From Massilia oculi (GTDB lineage Bacteria > Pseudomonadota > Gammaproteobacteria > Burkholderiales > Burkholderiaceae_D), in contig NZ_CP029343.1 of assembly GCF_003143515.1 (NCBI RefSeq), positions 1,364,001-1,428,000 of the forward strand: a stretch of 64,000 bases of DNA, given 5' to 3'. The notes under the pieces were generated by a model. That model was not told the origin of the DNA, searched no databases, and was given only the letters and a program-made list of their open reading frames with translations. Below are positions 1-8,701 of this stretch, in pieces (positions within the stretch are counted from its first letter, which is position 1; each line of letters starts with the position of its first letter). Position numbers and translations under genes: made by a program.

Positions 1-1534
1 GGTCCTGGGCCGCCTGGAAGGCGCGCAGCCATTCCTGGGTGCGCGCATCCAGCGGCTGGTCGAGCGCCGGCGCGGTCGTCTTGTTCAGGCCGGCCAGGCG
101 CTGGGCGATCCAGTCGACATCGGGGCCACGGTCGCCCTGCCCCACGACGTCGCGGAATGCGCCCGGCATGCGCCAGAAAGTCGTGAACTCGCCGCCGAAG
201 CGCGCGACGAAGGCGGGAATGGCGACCCGCTCGCGGCGCCCGTCCACGGCCAGCAGCACGCTGCCCTCGTCCATCCCGGCCAGCACCGCATACCCGGTGC
301 GCGGGCCGTCGTGCAGGGTGACCACGGCCGGGCGGTCCAGCAGGCGCAGCTCGTACAGACCGCCGCGGCCCTGGTGGCAGCGCAGGTTGGCGCGCTGGGC
401 CGCCTCGCAGGTCGCCTTCGGGGTGGAGCCGGCAATACCGGCGAACGACGGTCCCCACAAGGCCGCCAACGCGCGCAGCGCATCGTTCTCGCTCTTGCCG
501 GCCGCGAAATCGGCGCCGGCCGCGGGCGCGGCCTTGATCTGCGCCGTCGTCGGCGCTGGCGCCGGCCTGGCCGCCACCTGCTGCACGGCGGCCGGCGCCG
601 CTTGCGCGGTGGCCGGCCGCGCCTGCTGCTGCGGCAGCATCTGCCAGGCCGCGGCGCTGATCGCCACCCCGGCCAGCGCCCCGCCCGCCAGCAGCGGCCA
701 GCGCAGCGGCTTGCGTGCGGCCGGCTCGCCGGCAAACACTTCCTCGGCCGACTTGAGCAGGATGGCGCGCGTGACCTGCGGGCTGTTCTCGACGTAGGCG
801 CCCAGCAGCGCGCGGTCGCACAGCAGGTTGATCCGGCGCGGCACGCCATGCGTCAGGCGGTGCACCACGGGCGTCAGGCCCGGGGGAAACGGCATCCCGG
901 CCGCCCCGGACACCGCCAGCCGGTGCGCGATATAGGCCCCGGTTTCCTGCTCGGACAGCGGCCCCAGGTGGTAGCGCGCGATCACGCGCTGCGCCAGCTG
1001 CTCCAGTTCCGGGCGCGCCAGCATGGTGCGCAGCTCCGGCTGGCCGATCAGGATGATCTGCAGCAGCTTGCGCTCGCTGGTCTCGAGATTGGTCAGCAGG
1101 CGCAGCTGCTCGAGCACCTCGCTCGACAGGTTCTGGGCCTCGTCGATCACCAGCACATTGTTCAGTCCCTGGGCATGCGATTCGAGCAGGTGGCGGTTGA
1201 TCGCATCGACGTGAGATTTGACGCCGCTCACCCCGGGCGGCAGCGCGATGTGCAGCTCGTCGCAAATCGTCTGCAACAGCTCTTCGGCGTTCAGGCGCGG
1301 ATTGAAGATATAGGCCAGGCGGCAGTTGTCGGGAATCTGCTCGATGAAGCAGCGGCACACGGTGGTCTTGCCGGCGCCGATCTCGCCGGTCAGCAGGACG
1401 AAGCCGCCGCCGCTGCCGATGCCGTACAGCAGGTGAGCCAGCGCCTCGCGGTGCCGCTCGCTCATGAACAGGTAGCGCGGATCGGGCGCGATCGAGAACG
1501 GGGCGTGCTTCAGCTGGAAATAATGGTTGTACAT
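1..1534 (-). CDS. exeA: ExeA/GspA-type AAA+ ATPase of the type II secretion system (3' end outside window)
   Basis: The reading frame stays open from an ATG at 1534 to the left edge, so the C-terminus is missing. The first 511 codons show an ExeA-like N-terminus (MYNHYFQLKHAPF, then a PDPRYLF motif). Walker A is GEIGAGKT near residues 50-57. Walker B is LVIDEAQNL near residue 128. An AAA+ core follows. One hydrophobic segment lies near residue 275, then a Pro/Ala-rich linker, and a periplasmic C-terminal part that begins to look like a peptidoglycan-binding domain. ExeA works with ExeB/GspB in the inner membrane to help insert the secretin ring through the peptidoglycan. A gspB gene would be expected just beyond the left edge; this is inference. 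Confidence 0.88.
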   Translation of the reverse strand, partial: MYNHYFQLKHAPFSIAPDPRYLFMSERHREALAHLLYGIGSGGGFVLLTGEIGAGKTTVCRCFIEQIPDNCRLAYIFNPRLNAEELLQTICDELHIALPPGVSGVKSHVDAINRHLLESHAQGLNNVLVIDEAQNLSSEVLEQLRLLTNLETSERKLLQIILIGQPELRTMLARPELEQLAQRVIARYHLGPLSEQETGAYIAHRLAVSGAAGMPFPPGLTPVVHRLTHGVPRRINLLCDRALLGAYVENSPQVTRAILLKSAEEVFAGEPAARKPLRWPLLAGGALAGVAISAAAWQMLPQQQARPATAQAAPAAVQQVAARPAPAPTTAQIKAAPAAGADFAAGKSENDALRALAALWGPSFAGIAGSTPKATCEAAQRANLRCHQGRGGLYELRLLDRPAVVTLHDGPRTGYAVLAGMDEGSVLLAVDGRRERVAIPAFVARFGGEFTTFWRMPGAFRDVVGQGDRGPDVDWIAQRLAGLNKTTAPALDQPLDARTQEWLRAFQAAQD

Positions 1535-1560
1535 GCGTTGGACCGTACGATGTGGCGCGG

Positions 1561-2058
1561 CTAGCGGCCCGGAGGCTGCGGCTTGAACTTCGCGCAGTAT
1601 ATTTTGCTTTTGTCCCTGGCGTAGGCGATCGTGCTGCCCGGGTTCGATTTGCGCAAGGGGTAGCGCGAGGCGTCCACCGGCTTGAAGGCGACGCCGGCGC
1701 CGGCGCGTACCGATTTTTCGAATTCCTCGGGCTTGCTGTCGACGATGGCGGCGACGAACACCAGGTTGCTGGTGTCGTCGCTGACCATCACCTCGCTCAC
1801 CTGGGCGCCCCACAGCGAAGCCTCGGTCTTGAACCAGTAAGCCCCGCCCTCGCGCTTGTAGGCCGGACCGAAGGCCTGGGTCAGGTAGGCGTGGAAATAG
1901 GCGTTGTCCAGCTGGCTGCGGCACAGCAGCGCGCTGCCGATCACCGGGCCGAAGGTCGACGGCGCCGCCATGGCGCCGGAGCAGACGAGTCCTGCCAGCA
2001 GCGGCAAGGCGCGCAGCATGGAGCGGGTCTTGACCTGCAGCCCTGGGTGGCGAATCAT
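1561..2058 (-). CDS. Small secreted protein of unknown function
   Basis: 165 residues. The ATG at 2058 is chosen because an AAGG Shine-Dalgarno sits six bases upstream. An ATG at 2064 is too close to that AAGG, and longer in-frame starts lack one. The N-terminus is basic, then hydrophobic (MLRALPLLAGLVCSGAMAA), which reads as a signal peptide cleaved near AMA/AP, so export to the periplasm is likely. The mature part has only two cysteines, one near its start and one near its end, which could pair. The stop lies 26 bases upstream of the exeA start on the same strand, so co-transcription with exeA is possible. I do not recognise the family. Confidence 0.7.
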   Translation of the reverse strand: MIRHPGLQVKTRSMLRALPLLAGLVCSGAMAAPSTFGPVIGSALLCRSQLDNAYFHAYLTQAFGPAYKREGGAYWFKTEASLWGAQVSEVMVSDDTSNLVFVAAIVDSKPEEFEKSVRAGAGVAFKPVDASRYPLRKSNPGSTIAYARDKSKIYCAKFKPQPPGR

Positions 2059-2258
2059 GGACATCCTTATTTCGACGATCCCGACATTATGACATTGCAC
2101 GCCGCGGCGGGCGCCGCGGATTGTCGCGCCTGGCGCACGGTTCATCGCACGCAGGCGCCATTGAACCCCGGAATCGACCGTTTCGTCGGTTTTGTCGTGC
2201 CCCGCACGCGCCGCCGGCGTATCGTTCAGGCTCCCATCTACTCGAGGCCAGGAACAAT

Positions 2259-3614
2259 ATGCACATCGCGCAAAGTACCACCCTGCTGGCCGTCGCCCTC
2301 GGCGCCGCCTTCCTGTCGATCGGCGACAGCCGGGCCGCTGCGCCGGCCGAGGCGGTCTCCGAACAGCGCAGCGTCGCCGCCTTCAGCGCCATCGAGCTGA
2401 GCGGCCCATACGAGGTCGCCATCGACACCCAGGGCCGGGCCGGCCTGAGCCTGCGCGGCGAACGCGAGCGTCTGGACGAGGTCGAGACCTTCGTGCGCGG
2501 CGACACCCTGGTGGTGCGGCCCAGGGAGGGCAAGCTGTTCAACTTTGGCTTCAGCCTCGGCAAGCGGCGCGAGGCTGTGGTCATCCACATCGGCGCGCCG
2601 GCACTGAAAAGCCTGTCCATGTCGGGCAGCGGCGATACCACGCTGGACCAGGTAAGCGGCGAGCGTTTCGCGCTCGACCTCAGCGGCCCGGGCGACCTGG
2701 AAGTCTCCGGCGCGGTGCGCGACCTGGCGCTCACCGTGAGCGGCAGCGGCGACGCCAGCCTGCAACGGCTGCGGGCCAGCAACGTGGCGCTGACGATGTC
2801 CGGTCCCGGCGACGTGCGGCTGGCCAATATCGACGGCTCCCTGCACGCCAGGATCAGCGGATCGGGCGACCTCGAGGCCGACGGCCTGCGCCTGGCGCGC
2901 CTGGAGGCGCGCCTCTCCGGTCCCGGCGACATGGTGCTGCGGGGCGCCAGCGGCGACGTGCGCGCCGAAGTGACCGGCTCCGGCTCCTTTGAAGCCTGCG
3001 ACCTGGCGGCCGGACGCGCCAGCACCCTGCAAAGCGGTCCCGGCGACGTCTGCCTGGGCGGCGCCATCGCCCAGCTCGACGCCGAGATCGGCGGCTCGGG
3101 CAAGCTGACCGCGCTCGGCCTGCGCGCGCAGGCGGCCAGCTTGCGGCTGCATGGACCGGGTGACGCCCGGCTGGCCGGCACCGTGGGCGAGTTGAAAGCG
3201 CAGATGTCGGGCTCGGGCGATCTCGACGCCCGCGACCTCACGGTCACGAAAGCCACGCTCAAGGCGCGTGGCCCGGGCGGCATCGAACTGGCCCAGGTCT
3301 CGGACACGCTGGAGGCGGAACTGCGCGGCTCGGGCAGCCTGACGTCGGCGATCCAGGGCAAGCGCCTGGTCCTGACCTCGGACGGCCCGGGCGGCGCCCG
3401 GATCAGCGGCCAGGTCGACATGGTCCATGCGCGCCTGAGCGGCTCGGGGAGCCTGGACGGCAACCGCTTGACGGCCGACCGCGCCGACATCGCGGTCAGC
3501 GGCCCCGGCACGGCACGGGTGCATGTGACCGAAGGCGCGGACGAGGCGCCGGCGGGCGGCAACGGCCGGCTGCTGGTCGTCGACCGGCGCGGCAGCAGCC
3601 AGACGCCGCAGTAG
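2259..3614 (+). CDS. GIN/DUF2807-like beta-helical exported protein with 16 alternating turns
   Basis: 451 residues, starting at the ATG at 2259. Residues 1-27 form a signal peptide ending near SRAAA. Residues 30-120 match the start of a head-GIN (DUF2807) domain, including the FSAIELSGPYEV stretch. From about residue 122 to 433 the protein is a run of 16 turns, each opening with a Gly-x-Gly core that alternates strictly between GSG and GPG. Turn lengths alternate 20 and 19 residues with one exception. This spacing fits a parallel beta-helix whose true unit is a 39-residue pair. DUF2807 proteins are called putative adhesins but have no proven reaction. Location is probably periplasm or cell surface. 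No anchor or sorting signal is visible at the C-terminus. Confidence 0.8.
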   Translation: MHIAQSTTLLAVALGAAFLSIGDSRAAAPAEAVSEQRSVAAFSAIELSGPYEVAIDTQGRAGLSLRGERERLDEVETFVRGDTLVVRPREGKLFNFGFSLGKRREAVVIHIGAPALKSLSMSGSGDTTLDQVSGERFALDLSGPGDLEVSGAVRDLALTVSGSGDASLQRLRASNVALTMSGPGDVRLANIDGSLHARISGSGDLEADGLRLARLEARLSGPGDMVLRGASGDVRAEVTGSGSFEACDLAAGRASTLQSGPGDVCLGGAIAQLDAEIGGSGKLTALGLRAQAASLRLHGPGDARLAGTVGELKAQMSGSGDLDARDLTVTKATLKARGPGGIELAQVSDTLEAELRGSGSLTSAIQGKRLVLTSDGPGGARISGQVDMVHARLSGSGSLDGNRLTADRADIAVSGPGTARVHVTEGADEAPAGGNGRLLVVDRRGSSQTPQ

Positions 3615-3892
3615 ACCGCCAACAACGCCCGCTGTTCAAGGCATGTCGCCTTGACCTTGCGCCGGGGCCCGCAGTACGGTCGCGGCGCTACATCCTCTCT
3701 CTGTCCGCCCCCTTCCACCACTCCCGCACCTGCGCCGTCCACGCCGACGCGCCGGCGGCGGCATCGCCATCACGCTCCATGCAATACCAATGACAATACC
3801 AATCCCGCCATCCATCGCCATCATTCTCGACAGCATGAGCGCAGGCTATACCTGCATTTGGTCCGCATCCACGCATACCAGTTAAATACCTG
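3615..3892. other. Intergenic stretch without a convincing gene
   Basis: Upstream of the amino-sugar promoter. It contains a short direct repeat of CAATACCAATGA type near 3780-3802. The few short open frames here lack ribosome binding sites and have arginine/proline-rich shadow composition. No terminator with a T-run is seen after the GIN gene. Confidence 0.5.
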
Positions 3893-3898
3893 TTGACA
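3875..3898 (+). promoter_or_regulatory. Tandem ATACC-GTT repeat over the -35 of the amino-sugar operon (possible operator)
   Basis: Two copies of ATACCnGTTnA follow each other with an 11-bp period (3875 and 3886). The second copy runs into the -35 box. A one-helical-turn direct repeat at this spot would suit a repressor or activator. The GntR/UTRA protein at 11275 is a candidate ligand, but GntR/HutC sites are usually inverted repeats, so the link is only inference. Confidence 0.35.
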
Positions 3899-3921
3899 TC
3901 CAGATAGGCCCTGCCTATAGT
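3893..3921 (+). promoter_or_regulatory. Sigma-70 promoter of the amino-sugar operon
   Basis: The -35 is TTGACA (3893-3898) and the -10 is TATAGT (3916-3921), with a 17-bp spacer: five of six matches at -10 and a perfect -35. Transcription should start near 3928. That rules out the in-frame TTG at 3925 as the first start codon and supports the ATG at 3949. Confidence 0.8.
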
Positions 3922-3948
3922 GCCTTGACCCAATTTCCCTCACCTACC

Positions 3949-4827
3949 ATGATCGACTATCTCATCGGCGTCGACGGCGGCGGCACCAATACCCGGGTGC
4001 GCCTGGCCGGGCGCGACGGCGCCGAACTGGCCACCGGCCGCAGCGGCGCTTCGGGCCTCGTCCATGGCATCGACAATGCCTGGCGCGCGGTCGAGGAGGC
4101 CGCCGCCAGGGCCTTTGCCGCGATCGGCATCGACGCGATTCCCCGCCAGTCGTGCGCCATCGGCCTGGGCCTGGCGGGCGTGCACAACAAGGAATGGGCG
4201 GCCGCCTTTCGCGCCGCCAATCCCGGCTATGCCGCACTCAGGCTCGATACCGACGGCTTCTCGACCCTGATGGGCGCCCATGGGGGCCGCCCTGGCGCCA
4301 TCGTCGCGATCGGCACCGGCAGCGTGGGCGAAGCGCTGCGCGAGGACGGCACGCGGGTCGAGGTTGGCGGCTGGGGCTTCCCCTCCGGCGACGAAGCCGG
4401 CGGCGCCTGGATGGGCCTGCGCGCGATCGCCCATGTCCAGCAGGTGCTCGACGGCCGCGCCGAGGGCGGCGCGCTGGCGCGCGACGTCATCGAAGCCTGC
4501 GGCGGCGGGCGCGACGCCATCCAGGTCTGGCTCGGCAAGGCTTCGCAGACCGATTACGCGAGCCTGGCGCGCTTCGTGGTGACCCATGGCGCGTTCGACC
4601 CGGTCGCCGGCGCCATCCTGGAGCAGGCGGGCCGCGAAGTGGCCACCATGGCGCGCGCACTCGACCCCGGCGAGACCCTGCCGCTATCGCTGTGCGGTGG
4701 CCTGGGCGAGACCCTGCGCCCGTACCTGCCGGCCGAGACGCTGGCGCGTTGCAGCCCACCCCATGGCGATTCGGCCCTGGGCGCGCTGCGCATGATCGAA
4801 CTGCACCTGAAGGACTCCCAGGCATGA
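3949..4827 (+). CDS. BadF/BadG-family ATPase, probable N-acetylglucosamine or glucosamine kinase
   Basis: 292 residues. The ATG at 3949 is used because the promoter -10 ends at 3921. It shows the ASKHA-fold signatures of this family: the N-terminal phosphate loop GVDGGGTNTR, GTGSVGEA in the middle, the GGWGFPSGDEAGGAWMG segment, and SLCGGLGETL near the C-terminus. Members of this family in Vibrio and Xanthomonas-like bacteria phosphorylate GlcNAc or glucosamine in the cytoplasm at the expense of ATP. Its place as first gene before nagA supports GlcNAc kinase. The stop overlaps the nagA start (ATGA), so translation is coupled. Which sugar it uses cannot be read from sequence. Confidence 0.85.
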   Translation: MIDYLIGVDGGGTNTRVRLAGRDGAELATGRSGASGLVHGIDNAWRAVEEAAARAFAAIGIDAIPRQSCAIGLGLAGVHNKEWAAAFRAANPGYAALRLDTDGFSTLMGAHGGRPGAIVAIGTGSVGEALREDGTRVEVGGWGFPSGDEAGGAWMGLRAIAHVQQVLDGRAEGGALARDVIEACGGGRDAIQVWLGKASQTDYASLARFVVTHGAFDPVAGAILEQAGREVATMARALDPGETLPLSLCGGLGETLRPYLPAETLARCSPPHGDSALGALRMIELHLKDSQA

Positions 4828-5921
4828 GCGCTACCATCAAAGGCAATATCCTCACTCCGGACGGCTGGATCCACGGCACGCTGCGCTATGGCGCGCACGT
4901 CGACGCCATCGACGGCAGCCAGGCCGACCCGGACGCCAACGGCGACGACTACATCCTGCCCGGCTTCATCGACGTCCACGTGCACGGCGGCGCCGGGCGC
5001 GACATGATGGAAGGCGGCGACGCCCCGCACGTGATCGCCGCCCTGCACGCGAAACACGGCACCACCAGCCTGCTGGCCACGACCATGACCGCACCGGTCG
5101 AGGACATCGACCGCGCCCTCGCCGCCATCGGCCAGGCCTGCGCCGCGCGCGGCAAGGGCGAAGCGCGCATCCTGGGCGTGCACCTGGAAGGCCCGTACAT
5201 CAATTCCGGCAAGCTGGGCGCCCAGCCGCCGTATGCGCGCGAAGCCAGCCTCGATGAAGTCAAACGCTTCGACGCCCAGGCGCCGATGAAGCTGATCACG
5301 GTGGCGCCCGAGATCGACGGCCACATGGAGCTGGTGCGTCTGCTGGCCGACGCCGGCATCCGGGTCCAGATCGGCCACACCACCGGCAGCTACGAGGTCG
5401 GCGTCGACGCCCTCGCGCATGGCGCGGCCGGCTTCACCCACCTGTTCAACGCCATGCCCGGCCTGCATCACCGCGATCCCGGCATGGTCGGCGCGGCGCT
5501 GGCGCATGCCGAATACGCCGAGATCATCCCCGACCTGCTGCACGTGCACCCGGGCGCGATCAAGACCGCGCTGCGCTGCATCCCCAAGCTGTTCTGCGTG
5601 ACCGATTCGACCGCCGCCGCCGGCATGCCCGACGGCGAATACATGCTGGGTCGCCAGGTGGTCCATAAATGCATGGGCGGCGTGCGCCTGGCCAACGGCA
5701 GCCTGGCGGGCAGCACGCTCACCATGGACCAGGCGCTGCGCAACCTGGTCGGCATCGGCCTGTCGATCGAGGACGCCAGCCGCCGCGTCTCCACCAATGC
5801 CGCCGACTACCTCGGCGAAACCCTGCGCGGCCGCCTGGCGCCGGGCTGCCATGCCGACTTCGTGGTCCTCGACCGCGACCTGAACATCAAAGCCGTCCAT
5901 ATCGAAGGAGAAGTCCTGTGA
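4824..5921 (+). CDS. nagA: N-acetylglucosamine-6-phosphate deacetylase
   Basis: 365 residues, amidohydrolase fold. Visible motifs: metal-site HVHGG early, LEGPYI, IGHTTG and THLFNAMPG in the barrel, and VTDSTAAAGMPDG carrying the catalytic Asp. It hydrolyses GlcNAc-6-phosphate to glucosamine-6-phosphate and acetate in the cytoplasm, the step after the kinase encoded just upstream. The start overlaps the kinase stop as ATGA, and its own TGA overlaps the GTG start of the next gene, so the three genes are tightly coupled. The length is normal for NagA. Confidence 0.95.
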   Translation: MSATIKGNILTPDGWIHGTLRYGAHVDAIDGSQADPDANGDDYILPGFIDVHVHGGAGRDMMEGGDAPHVIAALHAKHGTTSLLATTMTAPVEDIDRALAAIGQACAARGKGEARILGVHLEGPYINSGKLGAQPPYAREASLDEVKRFDAQAPMKLITVAPEIDGHMELVRLLADAGIRVQIGHTTGSYEVGVDALAHGAAGFTHLFNAMPGLHHRDPGMVGAALAHAEYAEIIPDLLHVHPGAIKTALRCIPKLFCVTDSTAAAGMPDGEYMLGRQVVHKCMGGVRLANGSLAGSTLTMDQALRNLVGIGLSIEDASRRVSTNAADYLGETLRGRLAPGCHADFVVLDRDLNIKAVHIEGEVL

Positions 5922-6967
5922 CCACCGCCGCCACTTCCCAAGCCGCCCCCTCGCTCATGCTGCAGGAGGCCTTGTCGGCCGCCGATTGCATCGCCCACCA
6001 GCTGACCCAGGACGTGGAGCGCTACGCCGAGCTGGGGGCGAAGCTGCGCGCCACGCAGCTGCACAGCGCGGTGACCGTGGCGCGCGGCAGCTCGGACCAC
6101 GCGTCCAACTACCTGGCCTACCTGATCATGGCGCGCATGGGCCGCCTGGTGACCTCGCTGCCGATGTCGCTCATCACCCTGTACAAATCGCCGATCGTCG
6201 CGCGCGACACGCTGGCGGTGGCGATCTCGCAATCGGGCCAGAGTCCCGACGTGGTCGAGCCGATCCGCTACTTTCGCGACGGCGGCGCCACCACCGTGGC
6301 CCTGGTCAACGACCCCGCCTCGCCACTGGCCGACGCCGCCGAGTGGACCATGCCGCTGCATGCCGGACCCGAGAAAAGCGTGGCCGCGACCAAGAGCTTC
6401 ATCGCCAGCCTGGTGGCCGGCGCGCGCCTGGTCGCCGACTGGCAGGACAGCAAGGAACTGAAGGACGGCATCGCCGCCCTGCCCGACGCGCTGCGCGCTG
6501 CGACCGAAGTGGACTGGTCGGCCGCGATCGAGGTGCTGGCGCCGGCCCGCAACATCATGGTCGTGGGCCGCGGCATCAGCTTCCCGCTGGCGCTCGAATC
6601 CTCGCTCAAGTTCAAGGAAACCTCGGCGCTGCAGGCGGAAGCATTCTCCGGCGCCGAGATCAAGCACGGTCCGATGGCCCTGATCGAGGAAGGCTACCCG
6701 CTGCTGGTCTACGCCACCCGCGGCCCGACCCAGGCCGGCCTGGTGGCCCTGGCCGACGAGATGCGCGGGCGCGGCGCGCGCGTATTGCTGGCGGCGCCGG
6801 GCGACGTCGCCAGCCGCGACCTGACCTTGCCGACCGCCGCCATTCCCGACCTCGACCCGATCGCGGCGGTGCAGGCCTTTTATACGATGGCGGCGAAGCT
6901 GTCGGCCGCACGCGGCATGAATCCGGACCAGCCGCGCCACCTGAGCAAGGTCACCAAGACCAACTGA
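5918..6967 (+). CDS. SIS-domain glucosamine-6-phosphate deaminase (NagB-II type)
   Basis: 349 residues from a GTG at 5918 preceded by AAGGAG. Two SIS sugar-isomerase domains are visible: the first with VARGSSDHASNYLAYL and ISQSGQSPDVV, the second with GRGISFPLALESSLKFKE and AEIKHGPMALI. This matches the isomerase half of GlmS without the glutaminase half, the pattern of NagB-II deaminases. It should convert glucosamine-6-phosphate to fructose-6-phosphate and ammonia. Position directly after nagA supports this role. GTGA overlap with nagA. GlmS-like synthesis is unlikely because the N-terminal Cys-nucleophile domain is absent. Confidence 0.88.
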   Translation: MTTAATSQAAPSLMLQEALSAADCIAHQLTQDVERYAELGAKLRATQLHSAVTVARGSSDHASNYLAYLIMARMGRLVTSLPMSLITLYKSPIVARDTLAVAISQSGQSPDVVEPIRYFRDGGATTVALVNDPASPLADAAEWTMPLHAGPEKSVAATKSFIASLVAGARLVADWQDSKELKDGIAALPDALRAATEVDWSAAIEVLAPARNIMVVGRGISFPLALESSLKFKETSALQAEAFSGAEIKHGPMALIEEGYPLLVYATRGPTQAGLVALADEMRGRGARVLLAAPGDVASRDLTLPTAAIPDLDPIAAVQAFYTMAAKLSAARGMNPDQPRHLSKVTKTN

Positions 6968-6978
6968 CCACGAATCCC

Positions 6979-8487
6979 ATGTCCAGCACCAAGACTGATT
7001 ACCTCGACCTGGCAGGCCAATTGATGATGGTGCGCCTGTTCGGCACCGAACTCGATGCCGACACCGACGCCTTCCTGCGCACCCACAAGATCGGCGGCGT
7101 CTGCCTGTTCCGCCAGAACATGGTGGACGCCTTTCAACTGACCCGCTTCACCGGCGCCCTGGTGGACGCCATGGGTCCGCGCGCCTTGGTGGCGCTCGAC
7201 CAGGAAGGCGGCGCCGTGGTGCGCTCGACCTGGGTGCCGGCGCCGCCGAGCGCGATGGCGCTGGGCGCCGCGAACGATCCGCAACTGGCGCGCGAGGTCG
7301 GCGCGGCGGTGGCGCGCGCGGTGCGCGCGCTGGGCTTCAACTGGAACTTCGCGCCGGTGCTGGACCTGAACAACAACCCGCACAACCCCGTCATCGCCGA
7401 GCGCTCGTTCGGCGCCGACCCCGAGCAGGCCACCCGCATCGCCCTGGCCTGGATGGAAGGCAGCGAGTCCGAAGGCGTGGCCTGCTGCGTCAAGCACTTC
7501 CCCGGCCACGGCGACACCCACGTCGATTCGCACCGCGACCTGCCGCACGTGGACAAGCCGCGCGAGGAGCTGGAACGCTTCGAGTTCGCGCCGTTCCGCA
7601 TCGCAGCCAGGGCGGCAACCCCGGCGCCGGCGGTGATGACGGCCCACATCGTCTATCCCGCCCTGGACCCGCTCAACCCGGCCACGATGTCGCGCGCCAT
7701 CCTCACCGGCGTGCTGCGCGAGGAATTCGGCTACCAGGGCGTGATCATCACCGACGGCATGGACATGCATGCGATCGCCCACCGCTACGGCGCCGGCGAA
7801 GCCGCCGTCAATGCGCTGGTCGCGGGCGCCGACATGGTGATGGCGATCGGCACGCGCGAGACCCAGGTCGAGACCGTGCACGCGATCGCCGCGGCGATCC
7901 GCGACGGCGCGTTGCCGCTGCCTGACGTCGAGGCGAAACTGGCGCGTCTTGCGAAGCTGGCCGATGCGCATCCCGCGCGCCCCATCGCCTATGCCCGCGA
8001 ACAGGACGACCGCGCGCTGATGGCGCGCGCCTGGCGCGCCGGCCTGACCGAACTCGGCCAGCCGCAACGGCCCGCGCGCGGCAGCCGCGTGCGCCTGGTG
8101 GCGCGCGCCGACGTGGTCAGCGACGGCATCTCGGAAGCCGGCGTGCCGGCGGCCCGCATCGCCGAGGCGCTGGGCGCCCTGTACGACGTCGAACTCGTCA
8201 CCTTCGCCGACAGCGAAAGCTTCGACTGGTCGCTTCTTCCGCAGGACGGGCGCTTCACGATCCTGGCCTCGACCGCGCGCCGCCGCTATGGCCCCAACGC
8301 GCGCGCCGGCTGGCGCCCCGACCTGCACCTGGCCCTGTGGAACCCCTACCAGGCGCTGGACTTCCCGGCCCCGGCCCTGATGAGCTATGGCTTCGCCCCA
8401 CCCGCCCTGGAAGCGGCCGTGGCCTGGCTGGCGGGAGAAGTCGACGCGCCGGGCACCTGCCCGGTTCCTGGGTTCGACCGGACCTGA
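6979..8487 (+). CDS. nagZ: Beta-N-acetylhexosaminidase, glycoside hydrolase family 3
   Basis: 502 residues. GH3 core over about residues 10-340, with the NagZ hallmark KHFPGHGDTHVDSH (His/Asp acid-base dyad loop) and the nucleophile region VIITDGMDMHAI. No signal peptide, so the enzyme is cytoplasmic. It is longer than the about 340-residue enterobacterial NagZ, having a C-terminal extension of roughly 150 residues like the Bacillus enzyme. NagZ removes non-reducing GlcNAc from imported muropeptides or chito-oligosaccharides. In this operon it would feed GlcNAc to the kinase, deacetylase and deaminase. The start is 11 bases after the upstream stop. The ribosome binding site is weak. Confidence 0.92.
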   Translation: MSSTKTDYLDLAGQLMMVRLFGTELDADTDAFLRTHKIGGVCLFRQNMVDAFQLTRFTGALVDAMGPRALVALDQEGGAVVRSTWVPAPPSAMALGAANDPQLAREVGAAVARAVRALGFNWNFAPVLDLNNNPHNPVIAERSFGADPEQATRIALAWMEGSESEGVACCVKHFPGHGDTHVDSHRDLPHVDKPREELERFEFAPFRIAARAATPAPAVMTAHIVYPALDPLNPATMSRAILTGVLREEFGYQGVIITDGMDMHAIAHRYGAGEAAVNALVAGADMVMAIGTRETQVETVHAIAAAIRDGALPLPDVEAKLARLAKLADAHPARPIAYAREQDDRALMARAWRAGLTELGQPQRPARGSRVRLVARADVVSDGISEAGVPAARIAEALGALYDVELVTFADSESFDWSLLPQDGRFTILASTARRRYGPNARAGWRPDLHLALWNPYQALDFPAPALMSYGFAPPALEAAVAWLAGEVDAPGTCPVPGFDRT

Positions 8488-8599
8488 CACGGCGCCGCCA
8501 GCGACGAGGTAACGCGATGTAACGACGCTGGGCGCGCGCGCGAGCTCTACGGCACAATTGGCGAGCCAGACGATGGCCGATTATGGGACAATGCCGTTT

Positions 8600-8628
8600 T
8601 TGTCCGAGATTGGCATTTTTGCTATATT
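8600..8628 (+). promoter_or_regulatory. Probable sigma-70 promoter of the TPR gene
   Basis: TTGTCC (8600-8605), a 17-bp spacer, then TATATT (8623-8628), about 75 bases before the TPR start codon. The spacer is AT-rich compared with its surroundings. Confidence 0.5.
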
Positions 8629-8701
8629 GCTGAAATTGCTTGGCGAACAGCGCGCGGACAGTGCGCTTCGTCGATTTTTTGTCTAGATAGAAGGATACAC
8701 A

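Noticed and set aside
3636..3933. Short ORFs between the GIN gene and the nag promoter
   Set aside because: Arginine/proline-rich, no ribosome binding sites, overlapping on both strands.
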